From assembly GCA_025266875.1 (NCBI GenBank), contig JALLLT010000044.1:248001-312000 (forward strand): DNA of 64,000 nucleotides. Reading direction: 5' to 3'. A model generated the notes under the pieces. That model saw only the letters and a list, made by a program, of their open reading frames with translations. It was not told the origin of the DNA and ran no database searches. The DNA is from Fennellomyces sp. T-0311 (lineage: Eukaryota; Mucoromycota; Mucoromycetes; Mucorales; Lichtheimiaceae). The position numbers were made by a program, and so were the translations under genes. Of the stretch, positions 1-11,986 are shown piece after piece (within the stretch, counting starts at the first letter, position 1; every line of letters starts with the position of its first letter).

Positions 1-1
1 G

Positions 2-3000
2 TTGCCGTCCAACACGCCTTTCAACCTTTCCTACATTGATCCGGTCACCCAGAAACGTACCCAGTGCTCAACGAATTGCTCGTTGACCGACGATCCAGCT
101 ATCCTTTACCAGGACTTTCAAGTGCGCGACTCAACACTCAGCTACGGTATCCGTATCGAAGTTTCGTCGTGGTATGGTGCCGGCGGTGGTCTGAGTTCCG
201 TTGAAATATTCCAAGCGGGTAAGCTTCATTGAAAGGTCAACGTGAGAGCATTGGTAACATCCTTTTATAGAAATCATTGTTTATGCCGTGAACTCGCTGA
301 ACGGAAAGGCATGCGCAACTTCAATGGAATACAAACAACGTTCGCGCGCATCAGTCACGGGCAGTTGGAGTACGACTCAATTGACCGGATCATACGTTTA
401 TACCCTTTCGACTTCCATTCCCGCCGCACAGATCCGATCATCCACCGCAACAGCTACCTTTGTCCCTTACCTCCCCGAAACCGGCCATTATCAAGTGTAT
501 TTGTACAATCCAGCCTGCACCACTGACTGCGATCAACGAACCCAAGTCGACGTAACAACTTATCGGTCATCCAGCGCTGATCCAGTCACGCGAAACGTCG
601 ATCTAAAGGCCACCGCGGGTAGCACCGTGTTGGTTTTCACCGGATACATTCATGCAACCACCGATAAATTCCAGCCATATGTCTCAGTTGCAGTGGCAAG
701 CAACGCCACCGCTCCTTCCAGTGGAAACGCCATCATCTCGCTCCAAGCTGTTCAGTTTATCAAACAGGCATCCAATACAACATTGACGAGCTTGCTCGAG
801 TTTACTCCTGCTGAAACAGATACCACGGTAGCTAATACCACCTTGGTTGGCCAATACGGACCGTTTGCTGGTAAGAAACATTCACTCATATACATACAAA
901 TCGTCTTACGGAACTCTGATTAGATAATGTTCCCTATGGATCCACTGTGAACGCATTGGAGGCTTCGGATGGCAACGTGTATATTGGAGGAAGTTTCAAC
1001 GCGACCGCGTACGAAAACATTGTTCGTCTTGATGCTGCTACACAAAAGCTCGCGGCATTGCAAGGACGAGGCATCAACGGTGGCGTATCGTCATTTATGC
1101 GCAAGGATAACGATCTGTATGTCGGTGGGGCATTCACTGGATTGGCCGCGGCAGGCGACACGTCTATTTTCAACAACATTGTGCGCTACAGCACCAACGA
1201 CAACACTTGGCACGGGATGGGTGGTGGTGTCAACGGACCTGTGGAAGCCATTAACTTGGATTCAGACAACGTGATTGTGTCTGGCACGCACACCGTTTCC
1301 TACAACCAAGTGGATCAAACCAACAGCGGGAACGCAACAGCACACAATGCATGGTGGAGCACGACAACCAACCGGTGGAGTCTCGATACACCCTACATTT
1401 CCGGTCGAATTTGCACAGCATTCCAAATGACCAACGGGACCGAAGCAACCACAGTTTATGTTGGCGACATCAAGGCTGCTCAACGCCAACAATCGCGTGG
1501 TTTCTCGTTCATGAACGAAAACACCGATTTGAGTGCCTTGGCAGTGTATCCGAATGCCAACAAGCCGTATCAGATCACTGCAGGCACGTTTTGGGGCGAT
1601 GAAAAGAACGGCAACAGGTCGGCGACGATTCTTGGTGGTCAGTTTGAAATCGATGAAACGATCCAAAACGTGGCCATCTACGAGAATGAAACTTGGACGG
1701 GCATCGGCGCGTCTTGGGAAGGTTCCATCAATATCATGGCAGTCAACAGTGGTTATTTGTACATTGGTGGCCATATGAATCAAACCTGGAACGGAACTCA
1801 GAGTGGTTTGGTCGTTTATGATCTGGTCAACAAGACGTTTACGCCTGTACCTGAACTTCATACGCATGATCGTTCTCCTTCGTTGGTTCATCAGATCGGA
1901 TACGATTCTACGGATGGAAACATGATTATTGCTGGCAACTTTAGCAGCGCCGGATCCTTGCAGTGTTCAGGTATCTGTATCCTCGATACAAAGAACCATC
2001 AATGGAATTATCTTGGTGATGGCAGTCTGGGTGGTGAGGCATTGGATTTCACCTACACTGGCGTACGTATTCGCAATGGATATATATATAAAAGGGGTGT
2101 GTGTCTTGAAACTGATCTCGATTTTAGAGCCAATTGATCGTTGCCGGCAACTTGGCACTTTCTGGATCGCCTGTTCCTATTGCCCAGTACGACTATGGCA
2201 GCAGCAAGTGGAGCAGTTTTGCCACAGGACTCAGTGATGAAGGGTTGCCTGGCAACTCGACTGCAGTTTCCTACGACGGTCAATCCAAAAAGACATTTAT
2301 TGCTGGCCGGTATGAAATTTACACCATTGAAAAACTCTTCACTGACTACTTCTACGCAGAACCGGAACCGGTGCCTATCTACGTGTTTGGGATGGCAAGC
2401 AATTCATTGTTCCTGAAGGCCAACTTGGACCCGACAGTTCCATCCGTCAACTGGCGATCTTGCCATTAAAGGAAACAGGGGGATCTGATTTGATGGGCAA
2501 CGATCAAGCTGTTTTATTAGCAACTGGATTCCTCAATCTTGGAGAATTTGGCAACTTGAGCAGTGCATTGTACAACGGAACGCAATGGATACCTTATCTT
2601 ACAGTTGCAGCTGAAAACGGTTCCATCGATGCATTGCAGAGCATGTTTTTCAAATCTTACCATCCTCACTTGAATGGCGACTGTAAGTCTTTCTCTCTTT
2701 TATATTCATGCAAAAAGCGCTGATTGTCTGTCATTTGCAGCCTATCTTCCTGCTCCTCTGGTTGTTTTGGTATCTGTCGCTGCTGCCCTGGGCATTGTTT
2801 TCTTGATCGTATTGTGCGCAATGGGCGTTTTGTTTGCCAAGCGACGACGCGAAGCCAAGGTCAATCCAGCAGCGAACCCGGCAACATACTATGGCAAGCC
2901 TCCACGACGACCAGAATCGCTGCTTGCTATGCTCAATTCCAGCGAGGCTATGAGCGGTGCTGGTGCCATAGGCGGTAACGGTGGTATGGGAGGAGCAATG

Positions 3001-5100
3001 GCTGGTGCAGGTGCTGCTGCTATCGGTGCAGCCATGTACGAAACCAAGAAGGACCGTGGCATGAACGATGAATCGCACAACATGCATGCTCTTACTCCAC
3101 CACCTCCTTCACAACAACAACAACCAGAAATGACTCAAACATCGACTGGTTTTGGAGCAGCAAGTGCATTGGGAGGTATTGCCACCGCCACCGCTGCCGC
3201 TACAGCAAAAAGTCGCGGCATGAACGATAATTCGCAGCAACAGCAATACAATAACGTTGGTCAAGCGGATACATACAACAATGTGGGTCAACCAGTGACA
3301 TACAACACTATTCCAGCAGCTCCCGTGGCAGTCGCTTCTCGCAACTCACACAATCCGTTCCGTCAATCGGCGGTAGGAGTTGCCGTAAGCGATGACTATC
3401 CCAACTATGCATCACGTACCCCGCAAGACTTTTTGAACGCGCCACCAGATGCAGTGACATCGGGTGTAGCTGCTGGAGGAACTCCTGTGCGATGGACGAA
3501 CGCGCCACAAGCAGAAGCGGCATCAGCAGCCATCGTTGGACCCGTATCCATGTTATCCACCTCGCCATCATCAGAAGCCAATGCTGTTCGATGGACCAAT
3601 GTACCTACCGAAGGACCCACAAGAGCCGTACTTGGCAATGTATCAATGTATTCCACCTCATCCATGCTTATTCCCGGAGACAGCGACTCTGGAGCAAATG
3701 TCCGATGGACCAACGCTGGCGTTGACAGTGATGCTGCTATGGCTACTGCTCTTGTGGCACCTGTGGTTGCCGGTAGCAACCGAGCCAGTGATAATCCTCA
3801 ACAAGAACAACGGTCCATGCCAAATGACGACCCGTCCACGGTGCGGTGGACCAATTACACTACGCACTCGGTGCAGGGTGTCGCGGCGCTTCGACCTGTT
3901 ACTGCGATTTCCATGTATTCCGATGCATCTGGCTATGGATCAACGCCTCCCGCTGTGCCGGAAAAAGAGGGCGACGATGTGTTTGGCGCTGTGCGACCCT
4001 CGCTCTTGGCAGACTTCTCATCCGATCCGGATATTGTTCGATGGACAACTGCGCCTGATTCAGAAACTGCCAAGGGTACAGCCGTGTATGCCAATGTTAC
4101 CGCCAAGAATACTTCATCTGCATTGATCAAGCCGTCCACTGAGCCCGACAACAGAAATAGTAATGGCAGCGCGAGTAGCGCCGGCAAGCAAGCGTTGCGT
4201 CAATATGAATCTGGATTGGATCTGGCGTCGATTGCCAATTGGGAAGATAACGAGGACAAGTACAGTGGTGTCATGACGAACGAACGATCCATGTCGAACG
4301 AGGGCTCAAAGGATGCACACACTGGAGCGTTGGCAGCGGTTCCTAGTGCTGCGAAATCCAACGAGTCGTCAGAGAAGCCACAGGAAAGTGAATCCGGTAT
4401 CGATAACAGAATGTTCAAGACGAGCTCTTTCCGATGGTCCGAGACACCTTCACTGCCTGCCATCGACACCAACTTTAACATTGGTACGATGAATCAGCAG
4501 AACCTATCTCCGCTGTCATCATCAAGCCCCAACGTCGATCCATCTGTTCGCTGGAAGGAAACTCACGCAGCCTCGCCTATCGAAAAGGGCTTTGCGCCGC
4601 ACGTCGCGGAATCATCGGCAGCCACAGTGACTATTACTCGACCGGACGATGACGACGAAGACAACGCCGCCGAGACGAGAACCATTGCATCGCAACACAG
4701 CACCAAGAGCAACCTGCCACCGCCGCAATCGGCATTGGACGGCAGGGCAGCATCCAAACGTATGGTGGAAGATTACTTTTCATCACGCGAACCGATGCCC
4801 AAGCAAGATGATCGACAAAGCAAATACCACAAGGATTTCCAGGCTGCCATGGAAGCTGCTTTGAAAAACAACAATGATGATTTGCCATGTTCAGAAGACC
4901 ATCCCAATCTGTACTACGCCAAATTCGATTTTAATGCACGCGAACACGGTGAACTTGGCTTTGATAAGGGTGATCCGATCATTGTCGTGGATCGAAGCGA
5001 TGATATCTGGTGGATGGGATACAAAGACAACGGTGACCAAGGCCCCATGCAGGGTGTTTTCCCAAGTAATTATGTAGAAAGAGCTTCTACTTCATCATAA
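2..5100 (+). CDS. Rax2-like cell-polarity membrane protein with C-terminal SH3 domain (5' end outside window)
   Basis: The large extracellular part resembles fungal Rax2, the cortical landmark for bud-site and hyphal-tip polarity: an NPFNLSYIDP-like segment followed by repeated beta-rich blocks such as NVYIGGSF and LIVAGNLALSG. Exons read as <2-218, 271-870, 924-2062, 2128-2309, 2360-2682 and 2741-5100; each GT-AG intron restores frame. One transmembrane helix lies just after 2741 (LVVLVSVAAALGIVFLIVL), followed by basic RRR. The cytoplasmic tail of about 750 residues is low-complexity and holds seven RW-centred repeats (VRWTN and variants, about 3487-4560). The last 60 residues form an SH3 domain (AKFDF, WW, FPSNYV). 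Family identity is fairly sure; the SH3 addition suggests docking of proline-rich polarity partners (inference). The start codon is upstream of the window. Confidence 0.85.
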
Positions 5101-5256
5101 CAAAGTGCATAGCTACAACCCTAAAAAAACAAACCCTTTCTAGTATTTAACTCTTTTACTTTATATAAAACCACCCGTTGAATTTGTTAATGTTTTTTTT
5201 CTATTTTCTTTTTCAAATGTTGTTCTCAAGTTTCCCTTTATTTTATATATACAGCA

Positions 5257-5262
5257 AATAAA
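5257..5262 (+). terminator. Candidate polyadenylation signal of the Rax2-like gene
   Basis: A canonical AATAAA lies about 155 nt past the stop codon, in an A/T-rich 3' region and just before a CT run. No other AATAAA occurs between the stop and the convergent RRP41 gene. Confidence 0.45.
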
Positions 5263-5267
5263 ACCCG

Positions 5268-5286
5268 CTCTCTCTCTCTCTCTCTC
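5268..5286. repeat. CT dinucleotide microsatellite
   Basis: An uninterrupted 19-nt CT tract lies in the 195-nt space between the convergent Rax2-like and RRP41 genes, only 10 nt past the RRP41 stop codon. It is a simple repeat with no evident function. Confidence 0.9.
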
Positions 5287-5295
5287 AGCTCGCAC

Positions 5296-6381
5296 TTAGG
5301 CGTTCAGTCGATCCATCAAATACTGAGTGTTTTCTCGAATCACGCCATCAAGCACTCGGTGTACTTGCATACAGCCCTGCGTTGCCAGTTCCGTGACACT
5401 TTCCAGTTTTTCGATATGCAGACGAGATTCCATCTGGCGAACAATATCAGCATTTGAATACGCGACAGAAGGACAACTTACCTCTACGAGATTCACCTGG
5501 CCCGTCCGTGGCAAAATAGCTACCGTCAATTCCGGCGTATCCGACGATTCCTCCAAATTATTTAAATCTATCGAACAATGGTGTCAGTCTCCATGGAGAG
5601 AAAGAAAAATGCACATGTGTCTGCGTGTACCTAGCACGGGGACCTTATCGATGCATCCGGCGGAACACGCGCAGACATAATCCACCATGGGAATACCGGC
5701 ATCGATCAAGGCCATGGTGGCGGCATTAATGCAGCATTGAAGGATACCGCCGTCATGTTGAAAGATCTGCAGATAGATATCGATTTGTGATCTTGGGAAT
5801 TGGGCTGTCAGGATCACCGGTTCAAACGTTTGTCGAATAAAACTGGCCACTTCAAGCGATCGTCTAAACCTTAATCAGTAACCCTACATTTTCTGTTTCA
5901 ACTGCCACTCGCTTTACTTGTCATTTTTCGACCGTTTCTTGCGTTCACTGGTACTGAACGGTGCAACATTAAACTCGACATTCAAGATTGCTCGATCCGA
6001 TAACATTTGTTGTCTGTACCGTGCCTTTGAAAAGAAAAGTTTATAAAGAAACTCAAAAGTTTTCTTTTTTTGTTGTTGTTGTTACGGATACCTCGCGTGG
6101 ACCATAAACGGCAGCTAGACACTTTGTATTGCCTTGTTCGATGTAGGCTGATCCATCGGCTTGACTAAAGACGGTGGTTTTGGCTGTGATTCGGCGCAAT
6201 TCATTGGCACGTCGACCATCGATCCGGAGACCTGTTTCATATTAGATCAACCGGGTTTTAGATCCGTTGTCGTTCTGCGCAAAACAAACCTTCAGGTGTT
6301 AATAATTCCAAGCGAGACTGTGGACATATAGGGTAAGTTTCTTTTCTGTTATTTATTTCGTGCCATGTTGGCAAGTACCAT
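5296..6381 (-). CDS. RRP41: Exosome complex RNase PH-like subunit Rrp41 (Ski6/EXOSC4)
   Basis: RNase PH-fold ring subunit of the RNA exosome, which processes and degrades RNA 3'-5' in nucleus and cytoplasm. Diagnostic strings are SRLELLTPEGLRIDGRR, QADGSAYIEQGNTK, FSTSERKKR, RQTFEPVILTAQFPRSQIDIY and DAGIPMVDYVCACSAG. Exons on the minus strand: 6381-6379, 6317-6290, 6231-6092, 6024-5918, 5863-5631, 5567-5296, giving 783 nt (260 residues), close to the usual 245. The first coding exon is proposed to be only the ATG, followed at once by GTACTT. No upstream ATG in the next exon's frame is available, and M plus SRLELL matches the family start. The next intron (6232-6289) is also small. Identity is firm; the ATG-only exon is inferred from frame and conservation. 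Confidence 0.9.
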
Positions 6382-6874
6382 GGTCAAAGTGCCGCGATGA
6401 AAGGGTTGCAAGAAAAAAAAAGTGAGGCTGTGACGGACTCTCTTGTATAAAATCCTGCCAAAGCAACAACGGAGATTGTGTTCAGGCTACGATATTACCG
6501 ATATTCAGGGCAATAAACCGTTACAGAGCCACATTAAAGCTGCCTGAATAGATCACGGGCATTTGCGGCTTCAATGCGAATGCCACCTGGAGCAATCATA
6601 GTGTACAGTAAGCTACGTATACAAAATTGAGAGCTAGGAGACACCGCGTATCTTTGAATCGTCTGGAGCAGTATCAAGATCAATGCTGTGCGCACTTGGA
6701 GGCTACACTTTTCCTATGTCTACATATTGACTTGTGCTGGCGTGGTAGTATGGATGAAGAAAAAATCACTTCCAGTAGTCAAGGTAGTGGACGCGTAGAC
6801 AACGATAATCAAAGCTGTCAAACTCAGCCAAAGTGGTCGAAAACGCGTCTGCCCTTTTTTCGACTTTTCACAAA
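6382..6874. promoter_or_regulatory. Divergent intergenic region between RRP41 and the Arb1-like gene
   Basis: About 490 nt separate the proposed RRP41 start from the Arb1 start, so it must hold both promoters and both 5' leaders. An open frame on the plus strand from 6627 runs into the Arb1 exon out of frame and shows no family similarity, so I treat it as leader sequence. No clear TATA box was found. Confidence 0.4.
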
Positions 6875-8268
6875 ATGGAGTCCCAGGAAGACAGGGTCAA
6901 ATATGTGTAAGTCGCTCATTGGGGCGATACAGCGCAGTTCAATTGATTGCCACTTCTCTTAGAAACGATTTGCTTGAAGAGTTTCGCGAGAATGCCACAG
7001 AGCAAGAATCAGAACAAGTAGCGCCGGTGGAACCACAATTGCAGCCTCATCAAATGGGCTTACCCGAGGGCTTATCCACACCTGTCAATGTGACGCCCGA
7101 AAGCAAGCCCAAGAAGAAAAAGAAAAAGAAAAAGTCCAAGACGGCCAATTTGCCCGAGGCGGGCTCAGAGCTCGCGGACGACTATGAAGAAAAGTACAAG
7201 GAGGATGTGATTGAGAACCCATACGATCCGTAAGTTATTTTGCTCGCGAAACAAAAGGGAAGCGGTCACTTAGAGACTCGCAAGGACAGGGAACGATCAC
7301 TGACGCAGCGAATCGAATACGCCATCTGGAAGTACAAGCAGAACCACAAGTTCACCGAAACACGACGCGCGATATTCGACAACTACTTGCGATTCGGCTG
7401 CATCGAGACGGGACCCAACGCATTCATGGGCCAAACACCGGCGTTCCAGCCTGACCCTGACCTCGATTCTGACGAAGAAGACAAGGCCATCAAGATCAAA
7501 ACCGACGTGGTTGCCGACGACGACGACGAGGGATTGGAAGTCAACTTTACCGAAGTCGCCCAAGTGTATCTTGGCAACACGTTCATCCGCGAAAGTCTCT
7601 TCATTGGAATGCAAGACTTTATCGATGCGCCTGTCTTGATCGACGCGTTCCTCCGCTACCTCGAAATCCGCAAGGTGTTTCCCGAGTACGCAGATGATAT
7701 TGCCAGAGCTCGCCAGATTGCCGCCATGGCCAAAGTCCAGCTTCCCATGTGCAAGAAGGCGGCTGGGCTGTTTCCTGGTTCGTTCAATACGGCCTGCGCG
7801 GTGTTGTTTGGAGGATCCATAAAGCCGGCATGGATGGTCGAAGCTGCTTCCTGGATGTCGGCTACTTCGAAAACGCAAAAGCTGGCGGATCAGTTCATGG
7901 CATCGACGGTGGGCATGTCCCCCGAAGAAGCGCAGGCCTTGGTCAACCCGGTGCTGCAGGACTACTCCAAACGCACGGTGGTGGATGAGCGGAAAGAGCT
8001 GTTTGTCAAGATTGCCGATACCCAAGAGGCAACGGATGAACTGGTCAAGGTCACGCTGGCGGATTATAACAATGAGAACGAGACATTCCAGATATTTCTC
8101 GAACGGAACATCGCCGAGCAGCTGCTCGTGGGCATGGTCTTGACTGCCTCGTTGTGTCAGCTGGATAGTGGTCATTGGTACCTCGATCGTGCGTCCGGCC
8201 TCATGCCGACCTTTTACATCAAAGACGACTGTATGGACCCTGACACCTTTTTCTACGATAAAAGGTAG
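6875..8268 (+). CDS. Arb1-like Argonaute siRNA chaperone (ARC) complex subunit
   Basis: Resembles the Arb1 family, known from fission yeast, where ARC holds duplex siRNA on Argonaute before heterochromatin targeting. Exons 6875-6906, 6963-7229 and 7290-8268 give 1278 nt (425 residues). Visible features: an acidic N-terminus, a run of eight lysines near residue 70, then the family core with NPYDPERSLTQRIEYAIWKY, RRAIFDNYLRFGCIETGP, an acidic DDDDEG insert, and a C-terminal segment ending DTFFYDKR. The second intron is placed to 7289 because only that acceptor keeps frame and joins NPYDP to ERSL. The stop lies 70 nt before the next gene. Family assignment is good; the role in RNA silencing is transferred from the family. 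Confidence 0.8.
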
Positions 8269-8338
8269 AAAGAGCACTCCTTCCTCCCCTTCCCAATTTC
8301 TTGCCTGCAAATAAAAAATTACCCGACGCTCTTCTCTT

Positions 8339-8942
8339 ATGACTGATCAGTTTGTTGTTCTCGAAAAGCGCCTTCAGACTCGCATGGCCGTCATTCAGGC
8401 GCATGGCAATTGTATGTTGAACAAACCGGAGCAATGGAGCAACCCATTCATGACAATCACTTAGTCGACGAGCTGAACACCATTGTAAGACAAAAAATAA
8501 AAGAGTGCATAAGAAGCAGGACTTGTACTTAAAACAGCTCAAGTTGGAACAAATGGAAGACGAGGCAAACGACAAACCTCTTTACAAGGCCAAAGTGAGG
8601 GCGTACAGGGCACAAGTCGCTTCGCTGAAACAGCCCGACGATAATGGCAGGCGGCAGCGTCTTTTGAACAACCATGCCAAGCTGCAGGCGTCCTCGCAGC
8701 GACTGGAGGAGAGTCATCGGATCGCATTGGAGTCCCAAGCCATGGGAGCCGATATATTGAATTCGTTGCGGTCGCAGCGAGAAACATTGACACGTACGCG
8801 AGACACAGTGCGTATTCTGAACGCATGATGTAAGCGGTGCGACTGATAGCTGCTATATTTATAGGTATCCGAGGCGGACTCCAACATTGACGGAGCTTCC
8901 AAGACGCTCAAGAACATGTCACGATGGTTTAATTTCTTTTAA
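8339..8942 (+). CDS. Vti1-like Qb-SNARE, apparently lacking the C-terminal membrane anchor
   Basis: Strong resemblance to Vti1, the Qb-SNARE of Golgi-endosome-vacuole fusion: YKAKVRAYRAQV in the N-terminal helical domain, then the SNARE helix with RLLNNHAKLQASSQRLEES, GADILNSLRSQRETL (zero-layer Q) and SEADSNIDGASKTLKNMSRW. Exons 8339-8411, 8465-8484, about 8520-8807 and 8865-8942; the acceptor of the very short second intron could be 8513, 8516 or 8519, all in frame. With 8519 the product is 152 residues against about 217 in yeast. The protein stops at RWFNFF right after the SNARE helix, where family members have a hydrophobic anchor. A poly(A)-like AATAAA follows within 20 nt and no exon coding a hydrophobic helix is visible. 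Confidence 0.75.
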
Positions 8943-9364
8943 ATTATTCGCAAATAAAAATAGTTATTAAAAGTGGCGGGAGCCGCGATGGATCTGCATG
9001 CCAGTTTATGCCGACTTGTATTAAAACGCGGTAGCTTATTTGAATAGTTATGAAAGAAAAAGAGGCGCGAGTGCTTGAAACTTTTTTGAAAAAAAATAGT
9101 GATAACCAACGGATGCTTTCCTATCTCGGCGCTTTATACCGGCTTGTCGTGTCTTGTCTGTGTCATGGTTGCACAGTAATGTAGATAGTGAAGAAGCAAT
9201 TAAGAAGAAAGAGTATTACACGATAGCAAATGTAACAAAGAAGGAAGCTGGTATAAGCAACGAGGGTTATAAATGAATAAATGAAGAAAAAGAAGGGTCT
9301 AAAGTCATTAAAGCCTGTAAGCACCCGGCTGTGGGCTCAAGAGATCTGATCTAGTAACTAAAGC
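8943..9364. other. Convergent 3' intergenic region
   Basis: It separates the 3' ends of the Vti1-like gene and array gene A. It is A/T-rich with several AATAAA-like strings near 8952 and 9270-9280 that could serve as polyadenylation signals for either gene. I see no gene in it. Confidence 0.5.
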
Positions 9365-10905
9365 TCATCGTTCATATGATGTCAGTTCCAATTGGGACGA
9401 AGTTTCGGACATACGTCTTTGAGGTGTTTTGAACTGCTTGGCGTTTTTGCCTCGCTGAGGTTGCTCCTTGAGCCATGGCTTTCCACCATCATTGATCTTG
9501 AGCGCGTTGGCAATAGCTTCTTGATCAAAAGTTCCCGTTGCATCGGGATCCATGGTGGACACGCCGAATCCGGTAGATCGGTCAGGTGTTGTATTGCTCG
9601 TGATTTCATTATTCGTGTTGGTCACTTTGCCTCCTGATGACGATTTCGATTTTAATGCCGCATTGCGCTTTGTATCAGGGCTTTAATTTTTATCATGTTA
9701 GAATTATTTGAATTTGCACATGGGACTGAATAAATACCTGATGACAACGGCAAAGTGAACGATGAGCGTGGTAAAGCCGGCGGTAATGGCCCATACGGCG
9801 CCAAGAAAAATGCTTCCTGTGGTATTGGCCATGATTTGATCGCGCAAAATGCCATAGAGCAATAGGACAATGGCAAAACACCACAGGCACGCAGCATACG
9901 AGAATGCCATTATTTGGATCTTGAAGATACCGGATTTGACTGCAGCGTAGTTTGATCCTTGGCGAAACTTCTTATGGTGGTTTTTTAAGATACGCACGAG
10001 ACGATGGGCGGCAATCAGGACGGCGGTGCCGATGCCACCCGTCCAAATAAACCAGGTACAGTAACTGATACGAATCAAGGTTTCTCCCAGTGACAGCCTG
10101 CCAGCTTCAACCATGGCCCCTGCTGCGATCGTCAATGGTGTGCCGACAAACAGAGGGATGAATAAGGCAATGACGCCAATGATATCGACGACCAGCGGCG
10201 ATGGTAACCAACCCTGTGCACTGTGGCTCTGTTGAACTTTTTTTTAGCTCAAAACAGCCCAGTGCTATGTGCTAAACATTACCTGTGCAATGGTTTGGCC
10301 GATACCAATCAGGTATAAGGTGATGCCACCGAGACCAAAGCTCCATGATATCTCGTAAACAACTAGACACGAGCCTCAATTTCTGATGTGACACGAACGA
10401 GAGAACACAAAAAATAATTACATGATCGAGCAATCCAATTGCCGGGACCGATGTCGACCAACAAGACAATGCTGGTTACCAATCGTACTATAAAAAAAAT
10501 TCTCGTGTAAGTTTTGATCGGTTTTCTAGCTGTAAATTTTCTTACAGAGATTGAACATGAGTAAAAGAACAAGCATGCTGTCCACGGGTTTTGGTCGCAG
10601 GCATCCTCGACTCGGTCCATTGTTGGTCCAAAGCGAGTGTCCTTTGACACCGATTCGATAGAATAACAAACCAATACCTAATATTTTTTTTTGCCTGAGT
10701 GAGTTTCGTACTTATTGCTAAACGTGACACTATCCGTACCGAAAAGTGCAGCTACCGCAGAAATGGCAATGTTGACGACATTGACATACCACATGGCATG
10801 ACCTTCCACGCAATCTTGCAAAGTTAAACGCCAATCGCAGTGACATACGCCGTCGTAACAGTGCTTATCAAAAGATCGAAAATTTGCGCCGGGATCGTCA
10901 GCCAT
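9365..10905 (-). CDS. Array gene A: seven-helix HCDWR-family membrane protein
   Basis: Family not recognised. This copy is fully resolved. Exons 10905-10740, 10677-10546, 10487-10422, 10362-10283, 10228-9738 and 9680-9365 total 1251 nt (416 residues), with introns in phases 1, 1, 1, 0, 2. The MADDP start is shared by paralogues. N-terminus: Cys16, Cys21, Cys23 and Cys32 around CHCDWR. Predicted helices: about 40-62, 89-111, 127-147, 164-188, 200-222, 252-276 and 286-311. The loops after helix 1 (KGHSLW, LRPKPVD) and helix 5 (RLVRILKNHHKKFRQG) are basic and should be cytosolic, placing the N-terminus outside. The 105-residue tail starts SPDTKRNAAL and ends SSQLELTSYER. It has no signal peptide or enzyme motif. 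It is most similar to gene B, especially in the tail. A receptor role is inference from topology. Confidence 0.85.
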
Positions 10906-11986
10906 AGTGTTAATGGATTTAAAAAAAAAAGTGATAGAAGGAAAAGGAGCGATAACGCGAAAATAAAAAGAGAAAGAGGTGTTGTGTTGCACTTGTTCCT
11001 AGCAGACACATGGATAGACCACACAAATGAAAGTTCGGTGACACGTAGATTGGAGCACGTCGTTTTTTTTTTTGTATGAACCGGTTACTCCGCGGTAAGG
11101 CGCCATTTTGTTGCTTTCCAAAAGTATTAATAAAAGTGTGGTAAAAAGAGAGAGCGCCCTTAGCCCCGGTCGGGTCGGATTTTCATAAAGGGAAGGAGCG
11201 TTGTTAAACATGCTGATCAAGGAGTATTTACTTTAATGTTCGTTTCCATAGCAAAAGATGGGGCGGAACTATGGCAGCTATTTCTCACACGTTTAACAAA
11301 ACAATGGCCAGATAATTGCCATGTTGCAACAGTAATCTAGATCAACAGATCGGACAGGTCGGACACAGTTCGTACACCGCCAAATAATTGTCTTGTTCTC
11401 CCGAAAATATATCAAAAAGGGTGTAGAAAAAAAAAGACCATATTTTTTACTCTTTATGCATTACTTTCCGTAAAAAAAATTACTTCGTCGATGCGATCCA
11501 TGGTAACTAACCGTGCAAATGAAAGATCTGTCACAAACTGTTTTATTTTTGACATGGGAACTATCCTGTCACACATTAAACGTAACGTGAACGATTGCAC
11601 CTTCCAGTTTTTCGGGTGCATCGCGGACGGAGTCGAAATTGATCATATACGTTGGTGGGACGCGATGACTATTAAAGGTTTAGGGTGGCCAGGATTACCG
11701 AGAGAAGGGGGAGCCTTGCTCCTTTCCGAATATAAACTTACTTTACCTAGCATTCGCAGCCTTTATAAAAGTAGAGAAAAGGGAGAGCTATACGGATCGC
11801 ATTGGTAAGTGACTCCGACCTTGCATGAAATACAAATCTTTATAATAAAGTTTGGTAGAATAAGGGTACTAGATGGTTTAAAAAAAAAAAGAATGAAAAA
11901 AAATCATCTATGGTATATTAAGAAAAAACTTGCGACATAAATAGCAACATGAAAGTAAAACAAGAGGTATATGTTAAATGCAAAAC
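10906..11986. other. Spacer between array genes A and B
   Basis: About 1.1 kb holding the promoter of gene A and the 3' region of gene B. Several A and T homopolymer runs occur. A plus-strand open frame at 11491-11808 (105 codons) shows no family resemblance and has no supporting splice or composition signal, so it is not called as a gene. Confidence 0.4.

Noticed and set aside
6627..6962. Plus-strand 111-codon frame upstream of Arb1
   Set aside because: It is out of frame with the Arb1 coding exon and has no conserved sequence; treated as 5' leader.
11491..11808. A 105-codon plus-strand frame between array genes A and B
   Set aside because: No recognisable motif, no homologue among other array spacers, and it overlaps likely promoter and 3' flanking DNA.
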